Source of the DNA: Bisporella sp. PMI_857
Taxonomy: Eukaryota; Ascomycota; Leotiomycetes; Helotiales; Helotiaceae
Length of the DNA: 64,000 bases
Direction: 5' to 3'
Assembly (NCBI GenBank): GCA_021307315.1
Contig: JAJSPD010000047.1
Location: 62,001-126,000, forward strand
Part shown: piece by piece, positions 1-13,152 of the stretch
How positions within the stretch are numbered: the first letter of the stretch is position 1
Layout: every line of letters starts with the position of its first letter
Notes under the pieces: model-generated
The model's database searches: none
What the model saw: only the letters and a program-made list of their open reading frames with translations
What the model was told of the DNA's origin: nothing
Position numbers and translations under genes: made by a program

Positions 1-3000
1 ATAGGAAAGAGCAGCATTAGTCTCGACAAATTGGCAACGCCGCCGCCAGGTTCCATAGAAAAGATCATCTTCCTGTAAACCAGCGTAGAGTTCCACGAGA
101 GCGTCAAGATTGCTTTCCCGAACTATTGCACTGTCCACCTCTGGCTTGATGGCAGCTTTCTCAAGCTGAACAAGGGCAGTGTACCAGGCATCGTAGGTCT
201 TCGCCTCAAACTTGAGGACATGAGGTGGAAGCGTACATTCAGGCCAGGCTTTTGCAGCACCATCGAGAAGTGATTGAATGACATTGGGCCTCTTATCAAC
301 CTGGCGTGCATGGTAGTCCTTCGTTAACAAGGCCACCATTCCTCTTTCCAGTTCGGTACGCTCGTCCTTTGATGCAGCTGACCAGTAGAGGGGAAATAAT
401 GCTACCCAAATCTCGTGACCGACCTTGGAATCTAGATATTGTAATTGGCTCAGAGGTTCGATGATATCGCGAACTTTGAGATCACCTAATTCGGCAATGA
501 AACGTTTTTCGGAAGCCATAAGGCCATCGAATTTGTTATCAGCCATAAGAGTTGGAGTGCGCCCATCCTTGGCATAATTTTCGAACATGGTGGATATAGA
601 TATCATCTTGATATCTTCCTCATGTAGTTGCAACGAGCTATTCACATCGGCAGCACCAAATAGCAATTGAGATGCTTGTGTAAGCCAGTACGAATCAGTC
701 AGGGGATCCCAGTTCTGCGTGATGATGACATAGCTCAATCGTGAGCTAGCAGTCTTTGACTGGCTCTTGTCGAAGATGGTCATAAAACGGCTCCGCATGT
801 CTACATCTTGGGCTCTTAGACCGACCAAAAATGCGTGCTCCATCCGAACAGTGAGCTCGGATCGTGTGATCTTGGGATCTTCGTAAATACGGATAACGAG
901 TTCCAGGAACTTGTTTAGAAGTGCTTGGTCAGCCCGGGCTTCAAAGCTCAGCATCTTGTGTAAGACTGCGGTCTTCTCTTTTAGAGTCGGCCACGACCCA
1001 TCAGAATTGAAGATCCAGTTCTCTACAATGCTGAGAATCTTGAGACATAGGGAATTGCTCAATGACTTCTCCACTAGAGTTGCAAGCACGCTGAGAAAAG
1101 GTCGTCTGTTATCACCAAGGACATCCATTCGCATACATATGACATCGATTGCTTTGAGTGTCAAATTCGTCTGGATGAAAAGGTCGTAATCATTCATGAC
1201 ATTAGCCGGAAGCGTTTCACTGGCAATATTGAGGTGGAGCTGTGGACTAGAATGAGCTGCCAGAGCAGCCCAATGAGCGACATGTTCTCGAGCTAATTTT
1301 GCTGATAATGCCTTCATGACTTGTGGAATATGCTGATCTATCTCAGATGGCTTTCGCTGTGCTAGCGTCCAGAGAATATTGATGCCGGACGTGTAATTGC
1401 TCGCAGACAATGTTTCGGTTGCGACGGAGGAAAGGAAGGTAATAATCTCTGAGGTCGATGCTTCAGCTTCGCCATCGGCATCGGCATCTTCCATAGGTAC
1501 ATCGTCAGGCACAGCATCCAGAATGCGTTTCAGTAGAGGCTTTAGTTTCCGGTCTTCCTCATTTTCTTCGTCAACCACATTAAGACAGTCCTGGATCTCT
1601 GAATTGTCGGACTTTAAAGACTTTTCAAGAATATGCTGCAGTGCGCTCATGTTCTTGAGAATCCATTCATCAGATTTCATGTTAACAATGATCCGGACTA
1701 TTTGTAGCGTATTGATCATGTTTGTAATGAATTTGTCGTCCGGCTTGTCCTTCTCGGAATGCTCACTAGCAAGGGCGGTTGTTGTTCGTTCACTTGCTAG
1801 GACAGTATCAGTGACATTAGAAAAGAGATCAATATCGAGATCTCCCCAGTATTGTGGTTGCAGAAGGTTATGGAGAAGTGACATTGCTTTTCTACACATT
1901 TCGGCCGATTGTGGGACCGCCATGGGACCTTGTAGCGACGCCTGAAAGAATTTTGACTTGGTTGAGGGAAGAGGGTAGCGTTCGGTGAGTGACGCAATAA
2001 ATTCCACCAGGTATTTGATCATCTTCGCACGAACAAGTGCTGGAATCTGGAAATCTGGCTTCTCAGCTGCTGAAGAACCAGGCTTTGAAGGGGAAGGCGT
2101 CATCGTTTCATTAAGAGCATCTAGCTTCCTCTTTTTAGTGTTAGGCGACTCTGAAAATGCACGCGTAGGGACAAAATCCTTTCCTTCCACACGCTTTTGC
2201 TCCCACTGCCAGATCAACGTCATCAGATGAAGAGCCAATTTCTTACTCTCAGTTGACGGGTTGGGTGGTTGAGCAATCTTTCTCAGATTACCTATGATGT
2301 GGGCTGCAAATTTGTCGCGCGACTCGTAAAAAAGGGCTGGATGCTTTACAAGGAATTGGAAGATTATGGTCATCTGCTGAACGTTTTGACCTTCTTCAGC
2401 AAGGATCCGCCGAGGAGCGGCCGCCCAGATGGGATTCCGATCTCCTGGTAAAGAGCTGCACCTTTTAGGAAGCACAGGCGCGATAAGCTCTAATGCCTGC
2501 GTAACAAGAGCTCGTCCTTCATTCTGGTTTTGGTGAGGGTTAACCTTGAGGATGGTGAAGTAAACTTGCTGAACAATCTTGGCAGGCGTTTCATAATGGG
2601 CAATGAAGTATCCGATGACAACATATGCAGCGTGCTTGTTGATGACATCTTCTAAGCGAATATAGGTCCAGCCAAACTTTATAATGTCTTTCCGCGTATC
2701 TTTCCATGTATCTTGAATATTGGTGTGATAGTACTTGATGAGCATTGCAGTTAACTGAAGTAGTTCCATTCGAGTATGGTCGATTCCTGGTTGTGATACG
2801 TCGTCATTTTGGTCAGTAATGTTCACTTTCCAGACCTTAGTATTGATAGACTCAATGATTGACTTATCAATAAGCCGAGAATTCTTCGGCGAGGAGTTAG
2901 CCGCTTTTGATGTTCGCATCACGTCCATGGCGATTATAGGATTGACTAAATTATGTAACAAGAATGCCTTTGTCTTTTGTGTTGCGGTTTTGCTTGCATA

Positions 3001-6000
3001 TATCTCCAAGCTGCGTAAGATGACTGACCTCCAGAATTCCACAGATGGACTACATATGATGTGCTCATAGATGTGGTTGAAGAGGGCCTGTGTAGGCCGG
3101 AAATCATCAGAAGTTACGGAGGCGATCAGGCTGAAAAGACCATCAAGATCATCTAGGCGTTGCTCTAAGACTTTGGTAAGTATTATCAGCAATTGCTCAC
3201 CAGCTTGATCAGCAGCGAGGCGCAGATTTGCCGGCAGTGTATTGTTTCGAAGATGTAGTTCCAGGTTCTTTCCAACGGCTTTAAACCAAGTAATATGGTC
3301 TTTCTTCTCCATCCATGCATGTGTATCCGCATCTCCGGCTTTGCATGTAGAATGCATGATATTGATCGCATTGATGACGGATGCATAGCGTGTCTCCTTG
3401 TTGGGATCACCCATATCTCCACAGCTCTTGATCAAGGACTCCACATTTTTTGCAACAACAGCTCGAAGTGGCTTGCTCTCTGGATGTTCAAGCACCTGAG
3501 CAAGAAAGCGACCATATTTTTGGTCTTCCATCTTTCCCAACAAGAATAGCCAAACTTGGTCAGGGTATTTGTTAAGATAATTATATAGTGGAGATCGGAA
3601 TGGACTATAGCGTGTTCTCCGGAGCTTTTCTTCCAAGTCTAAGGCAGTATCAATGAGCCTTTCTTTGAACTGCTCTGCTGCAGGTGGTAGTAGATGGAAG
3701 ATATTGAAAACGGCAGCGATGATTTTCATACCGTCATTCTGCTCAATCAATGTGAACGACATCCGCTGGAGAGTCACAGGTTCGGCAAGAATCTTGATAT
3801 GATCCAACAATCTAGCACCGATTTCGACCTTGAAGTACGTTGTCAACAACTGTAGAAGTCGAGCAAGTCCATCTAGCCCGTGAACGCTCAATCTTCGTGG
3901 GTCTTGAAGGTTCGCCAGGACCGGACGGAGACCATTCTGTAGAAGATCTTTTGGTAATTTCGATTGCTGGGACAAAACAACCTTAAGGGCATCATTTGCA
4001 CCTTCGATGGTTCTCTTTGAGTCTTGATACAGGCATTTGAAAAAGACGGAAACAATCTTGATCCGGGTTGGGTTGGCTGCCCCGCCAGCGCGCTGGAAAT
4101 CATCGAATCCCATTGCTGTCGTCAATAACTTGATGCAAGCAACTCGAAGACTGATGATTAATTCATGCGTCCGCTGCTCTTGAGGTTTACCTGCAAGAGA
4201 TTCGTCAGGAGCATCGGCCAGAGCTAGTGATTCCATGAGCAAGCGATTCAAAGGGTCGTCAAACACAACGAAGTCGTTCTTTAGAGTCATGTAATAGGTA
4301 ATAGCATCGATAAACCCTATCTGGGTACCAAAAGGGAGGGCTCTAAGCGGTTTACTATAAATTGGTGCCAGCGTTCGTTCTTTTGTGGGAGCAAGCAGCT
4401 CGTGAATCTCTACTTCCAGTTCTTTTGAGATGATTGACAGGGCACGTTTTGACGTTTCGCGGACATGAGCATTCATGTGAGGAATTTCCGTGGCAAATAT
4501 GCTGCACAGCGCATATATCTTAGATGGCCGTTGACCAGATTGAGGGACTTTTAAATCATCCTTGGAAAATGAAGCCTTCTTAACGCAACGTTTTAACAGA
4601 ATGTCCAGGGTGTCTTGAGCGCTGATTCGTGTTTTGACAGGGAGATCTACTGGCATGTCTTTGATAACAAACAGCAATGCTCTAGCAAAATCCAGCTGCC
4701 TTTCGTTGATCCACAAATCACCAAGGTCGATCTGGGTAAGCAAAAGGTTGATACCTAGGCAACCGCCAGATTTGGTGAACCATTCCTCTTCATAGCATCC
4801 ATGGCAGAAGGTGTTACATAAATATGTGAAAAATGACAATCTGAAAACCTGGGCTTCGGATCCAAAGATAATTACAGTAGAATCGTATATCTCTTGAATC
4901 GCGAATTGAGCTGCTTCACGCACAACAATCATGTCCGAGGACAAAGATTCAGTAATGGCATCAGCCAGGACCCTGGTATCGATGCAGACAGGGCCTTCGC
5001 CTGCCTTCATATCAAAAGGCTGCGTCCGTTTCCTCATTTCTACCAAAGATCTTCCGACCTCCAGTAACGTGATGTGTCGGCAAACATTGGAAAGTAATGA
5101 TTTGGCTTCAACTGCGAACTCTGGTAGCGATATGGCATATATGCATGCTTTAATAAGCTTCTTCAGCATTAAGTCCTGACCCTCTTTCTTGGCCATTGAC
5201 TTCTCACGATCGGCAATCTCAAGTGAAGAGAAATCGGCAGTTGTCTTTCCGGAAAGCAGATCTTGAGCCTGTAGTCGTACCATTTGACCAAAATTGTCCG
5301 GAAGACTATCCACACCCAGGCGAAGCTTCAATTGAGTCTTGATCAAGTGAAGAGCTTGCTTCTTGTAGTACGCGTCAGACTTCTTCGCAGCAGCGGAAGG
5401 GACCTTTTTTGGATCAGGCAATTCCATCAACTTTCCGATCGCAAGATCAATCCCAATCTCAACCGGAAATGGCCTATCTTTTTTCGAGCCAATGAGCTTG
5501 AGATCGAAACTCGTTCGATCATCCGAGAACTGCTGAAATGTAAGCTCCGGTGCACGTGTCATGAACTTCCTGTTTCGTCCACCAAGTTTTCCGAGTATAC
5601 GCATTGTGGTGTGAGCATGGAAATGACTATATGGAGTGGGTCTTAGGTGATCGAAAAGCGCAGTCATCAGTTCATCAATAACAGGAGCCATAATAGGATC
5701 CAGATAGTCGGCTGTAAGATTGTCCACACAGAGCTCTAGAGTTCGCAAGCCCTGTCCTACCAAGTCAGATCCGGCGCGCAGCGCCACCACAAGTGGTCTC
5801 ATCAAATAACTAAGGTGTGGTAAAAGATTGCTCAGTCGCGCTGGAACAGTTAGGCAAAGCTCAACATATAGATCTCGATCAGCTGGCTTTCGTGCAGCAA
5901 GAAGAAGATTGTTGAGAACTTCAAGGAGCATCTCTAGAAGTGGCAGGATTTGCTTGTAAAGATGTTCGAATTTACCGCCGCCAATACTTCTGAAAAGAGA

Positions 6001-8385
6001 TCGCAGTAGCAAGAAGTAGTTCATTGGCTCTTCAGCAGTCGTCGAAAGTTCGATAGACTTAGTGACAATATCAAGGACGTGTGGTAAGAGGACCTGCTCA
6101 TTCGTGTTGGCGAAAAGTGTAACGGCCATGAATGCCAACTTGAAGAGACGTAAAAGTATGGATGACTTAGTCACATCTGCCGATCCAACAAGCTCGATAC
6201 GATCCATGAGAAACCGTAAGAGCATACCAGCAAAGCTTGGAGATGTGGCTTCACTAGCAAGGAAAAATTGTGGAACATGTAAAAGTGCTGTGTGCTCATG
6301 AATCATATTATAGAGATTAGGTATCTCCTCGTGGAATACCTCATGAAAGGTCGCTGGGTCAATGCAATGAAAGACAGTGGCAAATGTTTCCAGCAGCTCT
6401 TTTTCTTCCTTGCTACTTGAAACCATGTAATGATTGGCCAGGAATTCGACTGGGGAACTGTATATAGATTGTTGCTCCGCAGGCGTTCCGATCTCGTAAT
6501 ATCTGAAAACATAGGCGCCTTCTCGGAACAGCTTAACGATGACGCGAACCTCCTCAGCGGTGAATCCCCAGGAGACATCTTGCCAATGCTGAGGAGCGTT
6601 TGCTGGGTCAACAGGTGAGGCTGCGTTGCATGCTTTCAACTGGAAGAACGTATTCTTCAAGCCATTCATGAGATTCTTGAACAAAAACTTGTTATCTGCC
6701 ACAGGATCGGCACCTCGATCACGAGGGTTTGAGGTCTTGATTGGCATTGCGGTGAAAATGTCGATTTCGTCCCAATCTGGTAAATTATCTTTGTCGGCCA
6801 GATAATTTTCTGGTGTAGCATCAATCGATTGTTGGGCGTATAATTTTGACAACTTCACTGCATTTGGATACTGCCGATTCATGGCTGCGAACTTGTCTCC
6901 AATAGCGTTCAAGATCATGATGAGATAATGACGCGCATCTATCTTGTTAGGCATTTTTGCTATACATTCTGCCATGTTGAGGAGTAATTTCGCACTCATA
7001 GTCTGAAAGCTGGTACCGGGATAGTTGTCTTGCAGGTTCTTGGTGTAGACTTCCACAGTCTTGCGGATCTGTGCAGGTTCCAAAGCATCTCGAACATGGT
7101 GTATCAAGTCTGCAAGCATACTGTAAGCGAGTGGCCGCATTGTCTCATAGACCGTCAACCCATCACCAATCAATGTTCTTTCATCTAAAAGCTCGTCGAT
7201 CTTCTTCAAGAATATCTTTCGAAAGTTGAAGTTAATGATGTGTCGAATGGCAACCAACAACTCCTTCCGTGATCCAGACTTCTCTCTGGGACAATCCTTC
7301 AGCAATCGCACTACAATATCTGGTAATGTAGGCAGGAAATCCGTAAGTTGTTGAGCATAGACCCGGAGTAAGTAGGCCAAAAAGCTCATCGTTTTCACTT
7401 GTGCGTTGATGAACTCGCCAAACGCTGCCCTGTTTCGGATATTTGGGCTAACTCCCGTAAAGATGGTTCCTTTTGCAGCAGCATCTTTATGTGCTTGCTC
7501 TTGAGGTTTGGCTTGAAGCAGGAGTACTGACTTGATCAACGGCACGAAGAGCTTCACATTTGCTGACACTGACGATCGATACACCTGGAAGATTGAAACC
7601 ACAATTATTGGGCATTCAGCTAGTACTTTGAACGATGCCATGCCCTTCAATAATGGCCGAGTTTGTAGTTGTGGATCAGCCCCAAGATCGTTTCCAGAAG
7701 CCACCGGGGATCCTGGCCGGGGAGAATTTTGGAAAGCTTGTGAGCTACCTGGCGTCGAGGCTCCAGGCTCTGGATTATCCAACTGGTCCCGCACTACCGT
7801 TTCCATCTGATCAAACAAATCCTGTATGAGGGTAAGAAACGGTTGAACCTTTTCTGCACATACAACTGCTTGATGCCGCATGATATCCATGATCGTTTTG
7901 ACACATATTGACGCATTCTCCTCATTGTCAATCCTAACGAGCCCTATCAACAAATCCACGACTTCTGTAGCGTATGGTTGGAATGCTTCGGTTGGGCTCG
8001 TGGGTAGTCGGTGCAGTATTTCGAGAACGCAATTCCGTAATTTCTGATCACTTAGTCAGTATATCATGTAGAGAATAAACCTAGGCTACGCACCTGCTCG
8101 GGAGATGTGCTGATGAAAACTGGAGGGCCTTTTAGGCAGTTTATAAAGATGGGCACAAGCTTCTTCAAAAAAGTTGGATATAATGGCCCGGTCACATAGG
8201 CTTCAAGGGAGTCGCGAAGCCCTGTTGCTGCTTCAACTTTGGCTCTAACATCTACAAAGAAGAAGAGTTAGTGAGCGCCTTTTGAATTATATCTCGCACA
8301 CCTTCACATCCACCAGCCGACCGGACCTACCAGAGTCTGCTGAGCTTAGACGTTGCACTACATTATCAATTTGAGGTGCAGACAT
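1..8385 (-). CDS. tra1: Tra1, PIKK-family scaffold of SAGA and NuA4 (5' part, runs off left edge)
   Basis: Start ATG at 8385; exons 8331-8385, 8094-8251 and 1-8043; introns 8252-8330 and 8044-8093. The third exon is open to the window edge, giving 2752 codons. Tra1 is a catalytically dead PI3K-like protein of about 3,700-3,900 residues that recruits SAGA and NuA4 acetyltransferases to activators in the nucleus (established). What is visible is a huge alpha-helical HEAT-type solenoid, a basic NLS-like stretch (KKRKLD) in the 2084-2101 region of DNA, and near the window edge the start of the FAT domain (WYTALVQLE, then [19 protein letters not shown], a hallmark of Tra1/TRRAP). The kinase-like and FATC parts lie outside. 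No stop or frameshift was seen in the 8 kb exon, so the gene looks functional. Identification is by recognised sequence and length, without a database search. Confidence 0.95.
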
Positions 8386-9150
8386 GGCTGCGACATTCGG
8401 AAAAGGCGCAAGCCCTCAAAGGTATAACCACATCCGAGATGAGGTTGTGACAGCACGTTTAGGAGTTCGGCGCGCAAAACTGCTTCACGAGGCTAGAGTA
8501 TCTGCAGGCAGAACTAAATTTCTCGCGACAGCCACGAACCCTTTTTTTCCAATGAATTCGATCTTGTGGGGTCCGTAATTAAAAGGAATTAATGTCTAAG
8601 GTCGTCAAAATTGAACAAGAAAGGAGCGTTTTGCATTGATACTGTGAACACAAGAGATCAGTCAAGGTGTGGCTCTAGACATTCAGATAGAGGAGTCGCG
8701 ACTGAAGACTTCACTTGGAGGGCATGGAAAAGACCCTGTAGATCTAAACAGGCTTAGCGGATCCGCTAGTGCCTCGTTTGTCGGCCGCTTTCCGCGCATC
8801 CTATCCCTTGGCGCAAATGTGCTGTTCACCAATGAGGGGTAGAAGCCTGCCATAAAGATGTGAGATACTCAACCTAAAAGTATAATACTCAAGCTCAGAG
8901 GGGCTGAGAAGGAGAAATAGCTTTCATTATTACTAAATAGTCTCCACATCAACAGGAACCACATACGAACATACGAACATTCTGAACAACCATCGGTTGA
9001 AAAGAGATCCATAGTAGCAATGGCACTCATAGACAGAAAAGGAGCGATGGCAGCAGAATGGCTTACAAAAAAGCATTGCTAACCATTTTACTTATAATGT
9101 CAGTCATTCTGTAGCCTCCAGTAACAAAGTCAGGATCTTAGCCTCATTAG
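8386..9150. other. Intergenic: tra1 promoter side
   Basis: This stretch holds the tra1 5' flank. I see no coding exon, tRNA or strong motif. Confidence 0.6.
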
Positions 9151-9595
9151 CAGTGTGAGAAATTATTTGATTACTTGATTACCAAGCCTATTAATCAAAA
9201 TCAAATCAAAATCAAATTAGAGTAATCATTGACTACTTGATACTTTGATAACTTACTAATTAAGCAGTCGGTTAGTCGAATTAGGAAAGCGGTAACGAGT
9301 TTTGGCTGGCAGAATTCCAGAAGTACTAATAGCTCAGTTTTTTTACACTATATAGAAATTGTATAGTAGTTTTACTATAATAAAGTTTAATGGTTATAGC
9401 CAATTTGGAATATAATTAATAAACATTAATTTATTACTATTTAAAAAAAAGGTTGATTACTGTTTTGATTACCTTGATTACTGAAATTCAGTAATCAAAA
9501 ATCAAATCAAGCCTCCTAGTAATCAAAATCAAAATCAAGTAATTAATTAGTAAGTAACTAATAGTCGATTACTTGATTACTTTTTAGTCACACTG
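9151..9595. mobile_element. hAT-like MITE (non-autonomous, 445 bp)
   Basis: The ends are CAGTGTGA at 9151-9158 and TCACACTG at 9588-9595, perfect inverted copies. Behind each end the sequence continues as similar AT-rich subterminal arrays built on GTAATCAAGTAATC and AATCAAA units (for example GATTACTTGATTAC near both ends). The CAGTG start and repetitive subterminal motifs are typical of hAT elements. The flanking 8-mers (CTCATTAG and CCCATTTC) agree at only 5 of 8 positions, so the target duplication is decayed or the boundary is wrong. There is no transposase ORF. Confidence 0.6.
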
Positions 9596-10074
9596 CCCAT
9601 TTCTACCTCAAATACACTTCTATTTACCCTTCCCTTTACCTCCACATATCCCTCCATTCGCCATGCGTTGTCCAGCCTAAACCCTTTCGAACACCATCTC
9701 CAAAAAAAAATAGCAACACTCTAGAAAGGATGAAACACCAAAAGAATCATAGAGGTTCACGCAATGTAAACTTCTGATCTAGAAAGCCGAGCACACCGTA
9801 ATTGATAATTCAGTTAAGCATGAGGTTTTGTTATTGACGACATACCAAGGCTATCTTTGAAATGAAGCAGACATTACCGTGACGTTCAGAGGTGAATGCA
9901 ACCCAAGGTATGTCTAAACAAACCACGTACAATACTTGGTTCTGTTTAGTTGGCACAATGCTTAATTTTATAAGTATAGTTTGGATATAGGTTAAACGAG
10001 CCAATAAGTAGCGACAATTGACATTCTTTTGCCTTCATGCTTTATCGCTTCATCTGAATTTACTTGACTTCTCA
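9596..10074. other. Intergenic: 3' side of the asparaginase gene
   Basis: Between the MITE and the asparaginase stop codon. It probably carries the asparaginase 3' UTR. I see no gene. Confidence 0.5.
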
Positions 10075-12394
10075 CTAGACTGACTTATCTTCCACCTCAT
10101 CAACCCACAGATGCCCCCCAGCCTCCTCTAATAATGCCACATGTTCCTGATTTCCGACTCGCCTCGCTAGATAGAGCGGGCTATTGCCTGCTGCATTCCT
10201 TACGTGGACACTTGCTCCTCGCCTTAACAATTCCTTCAAGATAGCTGAGCTGGGTCCTACGGCTGCGAGATGCAGGGCAGTGTTACGTGCATAGTCTGAA
10301 GCCGTGAGGAGGTTCTGCTGGCTGGGTGAGCTTGACAGAATGCCAAGAACACCGTCAAGCGAGTCTGAAGTAATAGCATATCCAAGGGCTGTGAATGTCG
10401 TTTGCAGTGCCTATATCACAATCAGTTATCACACTCAGTTTCCCTTCAGAGAAGGAAAAAATGGCAATCACCAACCGTGATGGTTGGCCGCTCGCTTCCT
10501 GGATGTGTAAACTGGTCTTTGATTGTTTCGGTTATTTCTCCACGAAGGCTGATTTGCATCTGTTTTGAAATATCTTCATAGCTCATTTCTGGGAGGGCAA
10601 GAAGATATGAGAGTTTGGTAAGCGCAGCCTCGCTGGTGAGGTCATGCCCGAAGACTACACCTGCGTTGCCGAGGATAGTGGCTGGTGCGTAGAGGGGTGA
10701 GACGGATCCGGATTGACATTGCGAGACGTTAACCTGGCGGGTTAGTACATGCAATAAAACCAATTTAGATCGAAAAGGGCCAGTACAATAATAATTCCAC
10801 GCGATACAGCAGCTTTGATAACAGCCGTGAGACTTCCATCTTCTCCTCCAGGAGCATTCCCTGCTCCGAATGTCTCAAGAATAAGACCTTTAAGTCCAGG
10901 AACGTGGAGGACGCCGTCGATCATTTCGGGCTTGATACCTGGGAATATGCGGAGACATGCAACCTAGGTGTTCATCAGCGCTCAGGTATACCTAAGAAAG
11001 AAACACTTCACATACATGTGCTGTATCCAGATTCGTCTGGATATCGAACTTGGCTATATCCTTTGGGGGCCGAATCAGATTCCAATTGACGTTCACACCC
11101 ATCGCCGACACTTTCGCCAGTGGCTCGCAGTTTGGACTAGCAAAAGCATCGAAAGACGATGCAGAGACTTTCGTCGCCCTGTTGCCTCGATAAAGGTTAT
11201 GGTGGAAGAATAGGCAGACTTCTGGGATCATGAAAGTTCCTGCAATGATGAGCGATCCAAGAAGATTATCGACAGCATCTGATTGTAATGCAAATATCGA
11301 TGCTTGAGAGCCAGTAAGAATTATCGGCTTGCCTAGATGCGAACACATGAATGAGAGCGCAGATGAGGTGTAAGCTAAGGAGTCTGTGCCATGAAGCACA
11401 ACAAAGCCATCAAATAAAGCGTAGTTGTTTTGGATTGTGGTTGCTATCTGAGTCCAGCCGGCTGAAGAGATAGAAGAAGAATCAAGAAGGGTTGGAAATT
11501 CATAAAGTGTGTACCGAACGTGGCGGGAGTACGTGCTTGGTGGTGTTCTCAGACTGGGCAGATATTCTTTTATAGATGTTGAAGTCATTACTGGTAGTGG
11601 GTCTACAAAACATCAGTGAACGTGCAAGGATATTCTTCTCTGAAGGAAAAAATGTGGAAGAAATATTGAACCCATGATAGAGGAATTTGCGAGTTTTAGG
11701 AGACTTGAAGTCTCGTTTGAATGTATGCCAGGCAATCATATTTTTACAAGCTCGGAACTGCTTTGACACCTCTGAAAATAAATTAAGTACTCCTATCTGG
11801 GGTCCACCATTTCACAATTTACTACATTTTCGAGGTAGCGAATTATGAGAATATATAAAATAAGCAAAACACAGCACATTAGATAAAATCTGAGCTAGAC
11901 GTCGATACCAACTTCTTAAACTAAAAAAACGTCCTAGCCAGGAGCTCGGTAGCATTGAAAAGTACTTCTTCAATGACGCATACTTGTTGAGCCACAATCT
12001 ATCATATCTTGAAATACAACTTTGAAGAAGAAAGAATCTGTACCCTCCCTATTGAAAGATGAATACTTAGACATGAAACAGGAGCAGCAAAATTATCATT
12101 CAATAAGTATATCAGAAACTCATCTTTGTGCCACTGAGCAGTCTAATATCGCCAAACACTAATTTGTCTTGCGTCTGACAACAAAAATTACGTGACCAAA
12201 CGCAGAAGAGTTTTACTAATAACAATTTTCTCTCTCTTACCTTGCTTCGATCCATCATTGAAGGACGGTCTAGGAGCCATACCAGCCTCGAGAAAGCCTC
12301 TGACAGGTACCAATCCATCGGGAGACGGCTTCATACATATTGTCCCACCGGTCATAATAATCAGAACGCGTCCTTCAGGATACATAGCGGCCAT
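10075..12394 (-). CDS. Type I L-asparaginase with C-terminal ankyrin repeats
   Basis: Exons 12241-12394, 11016-11602, 10787-10963, 10476-10733 and 10075-10410 total 1512 nt, or 503 residues plus TAG. The enzyme hydrolyses L-asparagine to aspartate and ammonia. Exon 1 carries the first catalytic threonine motif (IIMTGGTICM) and exon 2 the second (VVLHGTDSLAYTSSAL). The last exon encodes ankyrin-type repeats (ARNTALHLAAVGPSSAILKE, then a second unit LLRRGASVHVRNAAGNSPLY). An asparaginase domain followed by ankyrins is the layout of the ASPG/60-kDa lysophospholipase group. There is no signal peptide, so it is probably cytosolic. The start is the first ATG in frame; a TGA lies upstream in frame, but a further 5' exon cannot be excluded. 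Intron 1 is 638 bp, far longer than the other three (52, 53 and 65 bp). The upstream region is shared with the divergent VPS75-like gene. Confidence 0.9.
11603..12240 (-). other. Unusually long intron 1 of the asparaginase gene (638 bp)
   Basis: The donor is GTAAGAG at 12240 and the acceptor TTTTGTAG at 11603. Splicing joins ...GSKQ to DPLPV in frame. The interior is AT-rich with no terminal inverted repeats that I can see. It contains a 61-codon open stretch on the minus strand (11812-11997) of no recognised family. Confidence 0.75.
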
Positions 12395-13152
12395 TTTGCA
12401 CGTCGTTCGATTCCACGGTGCCGTTCCGTAATGTGTTGGGGGCTTTGGAGCACGTGAATGTGGTCTTTGTGCGTTGATTCAAGTTTCCTGTATTGGAGAT
12501 CGTACCCTGTATTTGGGAAACTAATCAGTTAACAAGTAATGAATTAAAGTTGTGACGAGCTTCAGCAAAGCAAAAGTCTCTTTTCCAAAGTTTTCAAGAG
12601 TGGATCACCCCAGAATTAAGACAGAAGACAGAAGTAATCATAGGGTTCGGAACTGCCCTTATAAGGGTATCATTGGAATTACTCCATAATTGGTCTTTCT
12701 TACGAATCTTGGTCAGGCTCATCCAAAGGATTAATAAAATTACTCTATTTTTATGTCATAGAATGGTTGCCCTTGCAGGGTTCACTTAATTCAAGGTCGT
12801 TTTTGGTTATCTTATCAAAATGGGATTTTGCCGCCTTGGCATATGGATGCCAAGAACTGCCCCTGACAAAAAAAAGAATTCTTGTTCAAACTACAAGTTG
12901 AGCTTACAACCGTCAGCAAACATTAAAATCCTCATATTTCAGTCAATCTCAACATCACTTGGATATAGATTGGATCGGATTTGACCTGATCGCCGTTTTT
13001 ATACATAATTCATTTTTAGATTAAGGGTACGCACCATTCACCTCCAGCCAATCCCATTTCAACGCTTTCCTTGCAAGACTGCGACAAATGCATTCAAGCT
13101 TCCCAAACGCTGACTATTTATGACACAGACCAAATTCTAGCAATCTGTAGCT
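12395..13152. promoter_or_regulatory. Divergent promoter region, asparaginase / VPS75-like
   Basis: 758 bp separate the two start codons of divergently transcribed genes, so both promoters must lie here. AT-rich; I could not assign specific factor sites. Confidence 0.5.

Noticed and set aside
1397..1945. 182-codon plus-strand ORF
   Set aside because: Antisense shadow of the large Tra1 exon; low-complexity Ser-rich translation.
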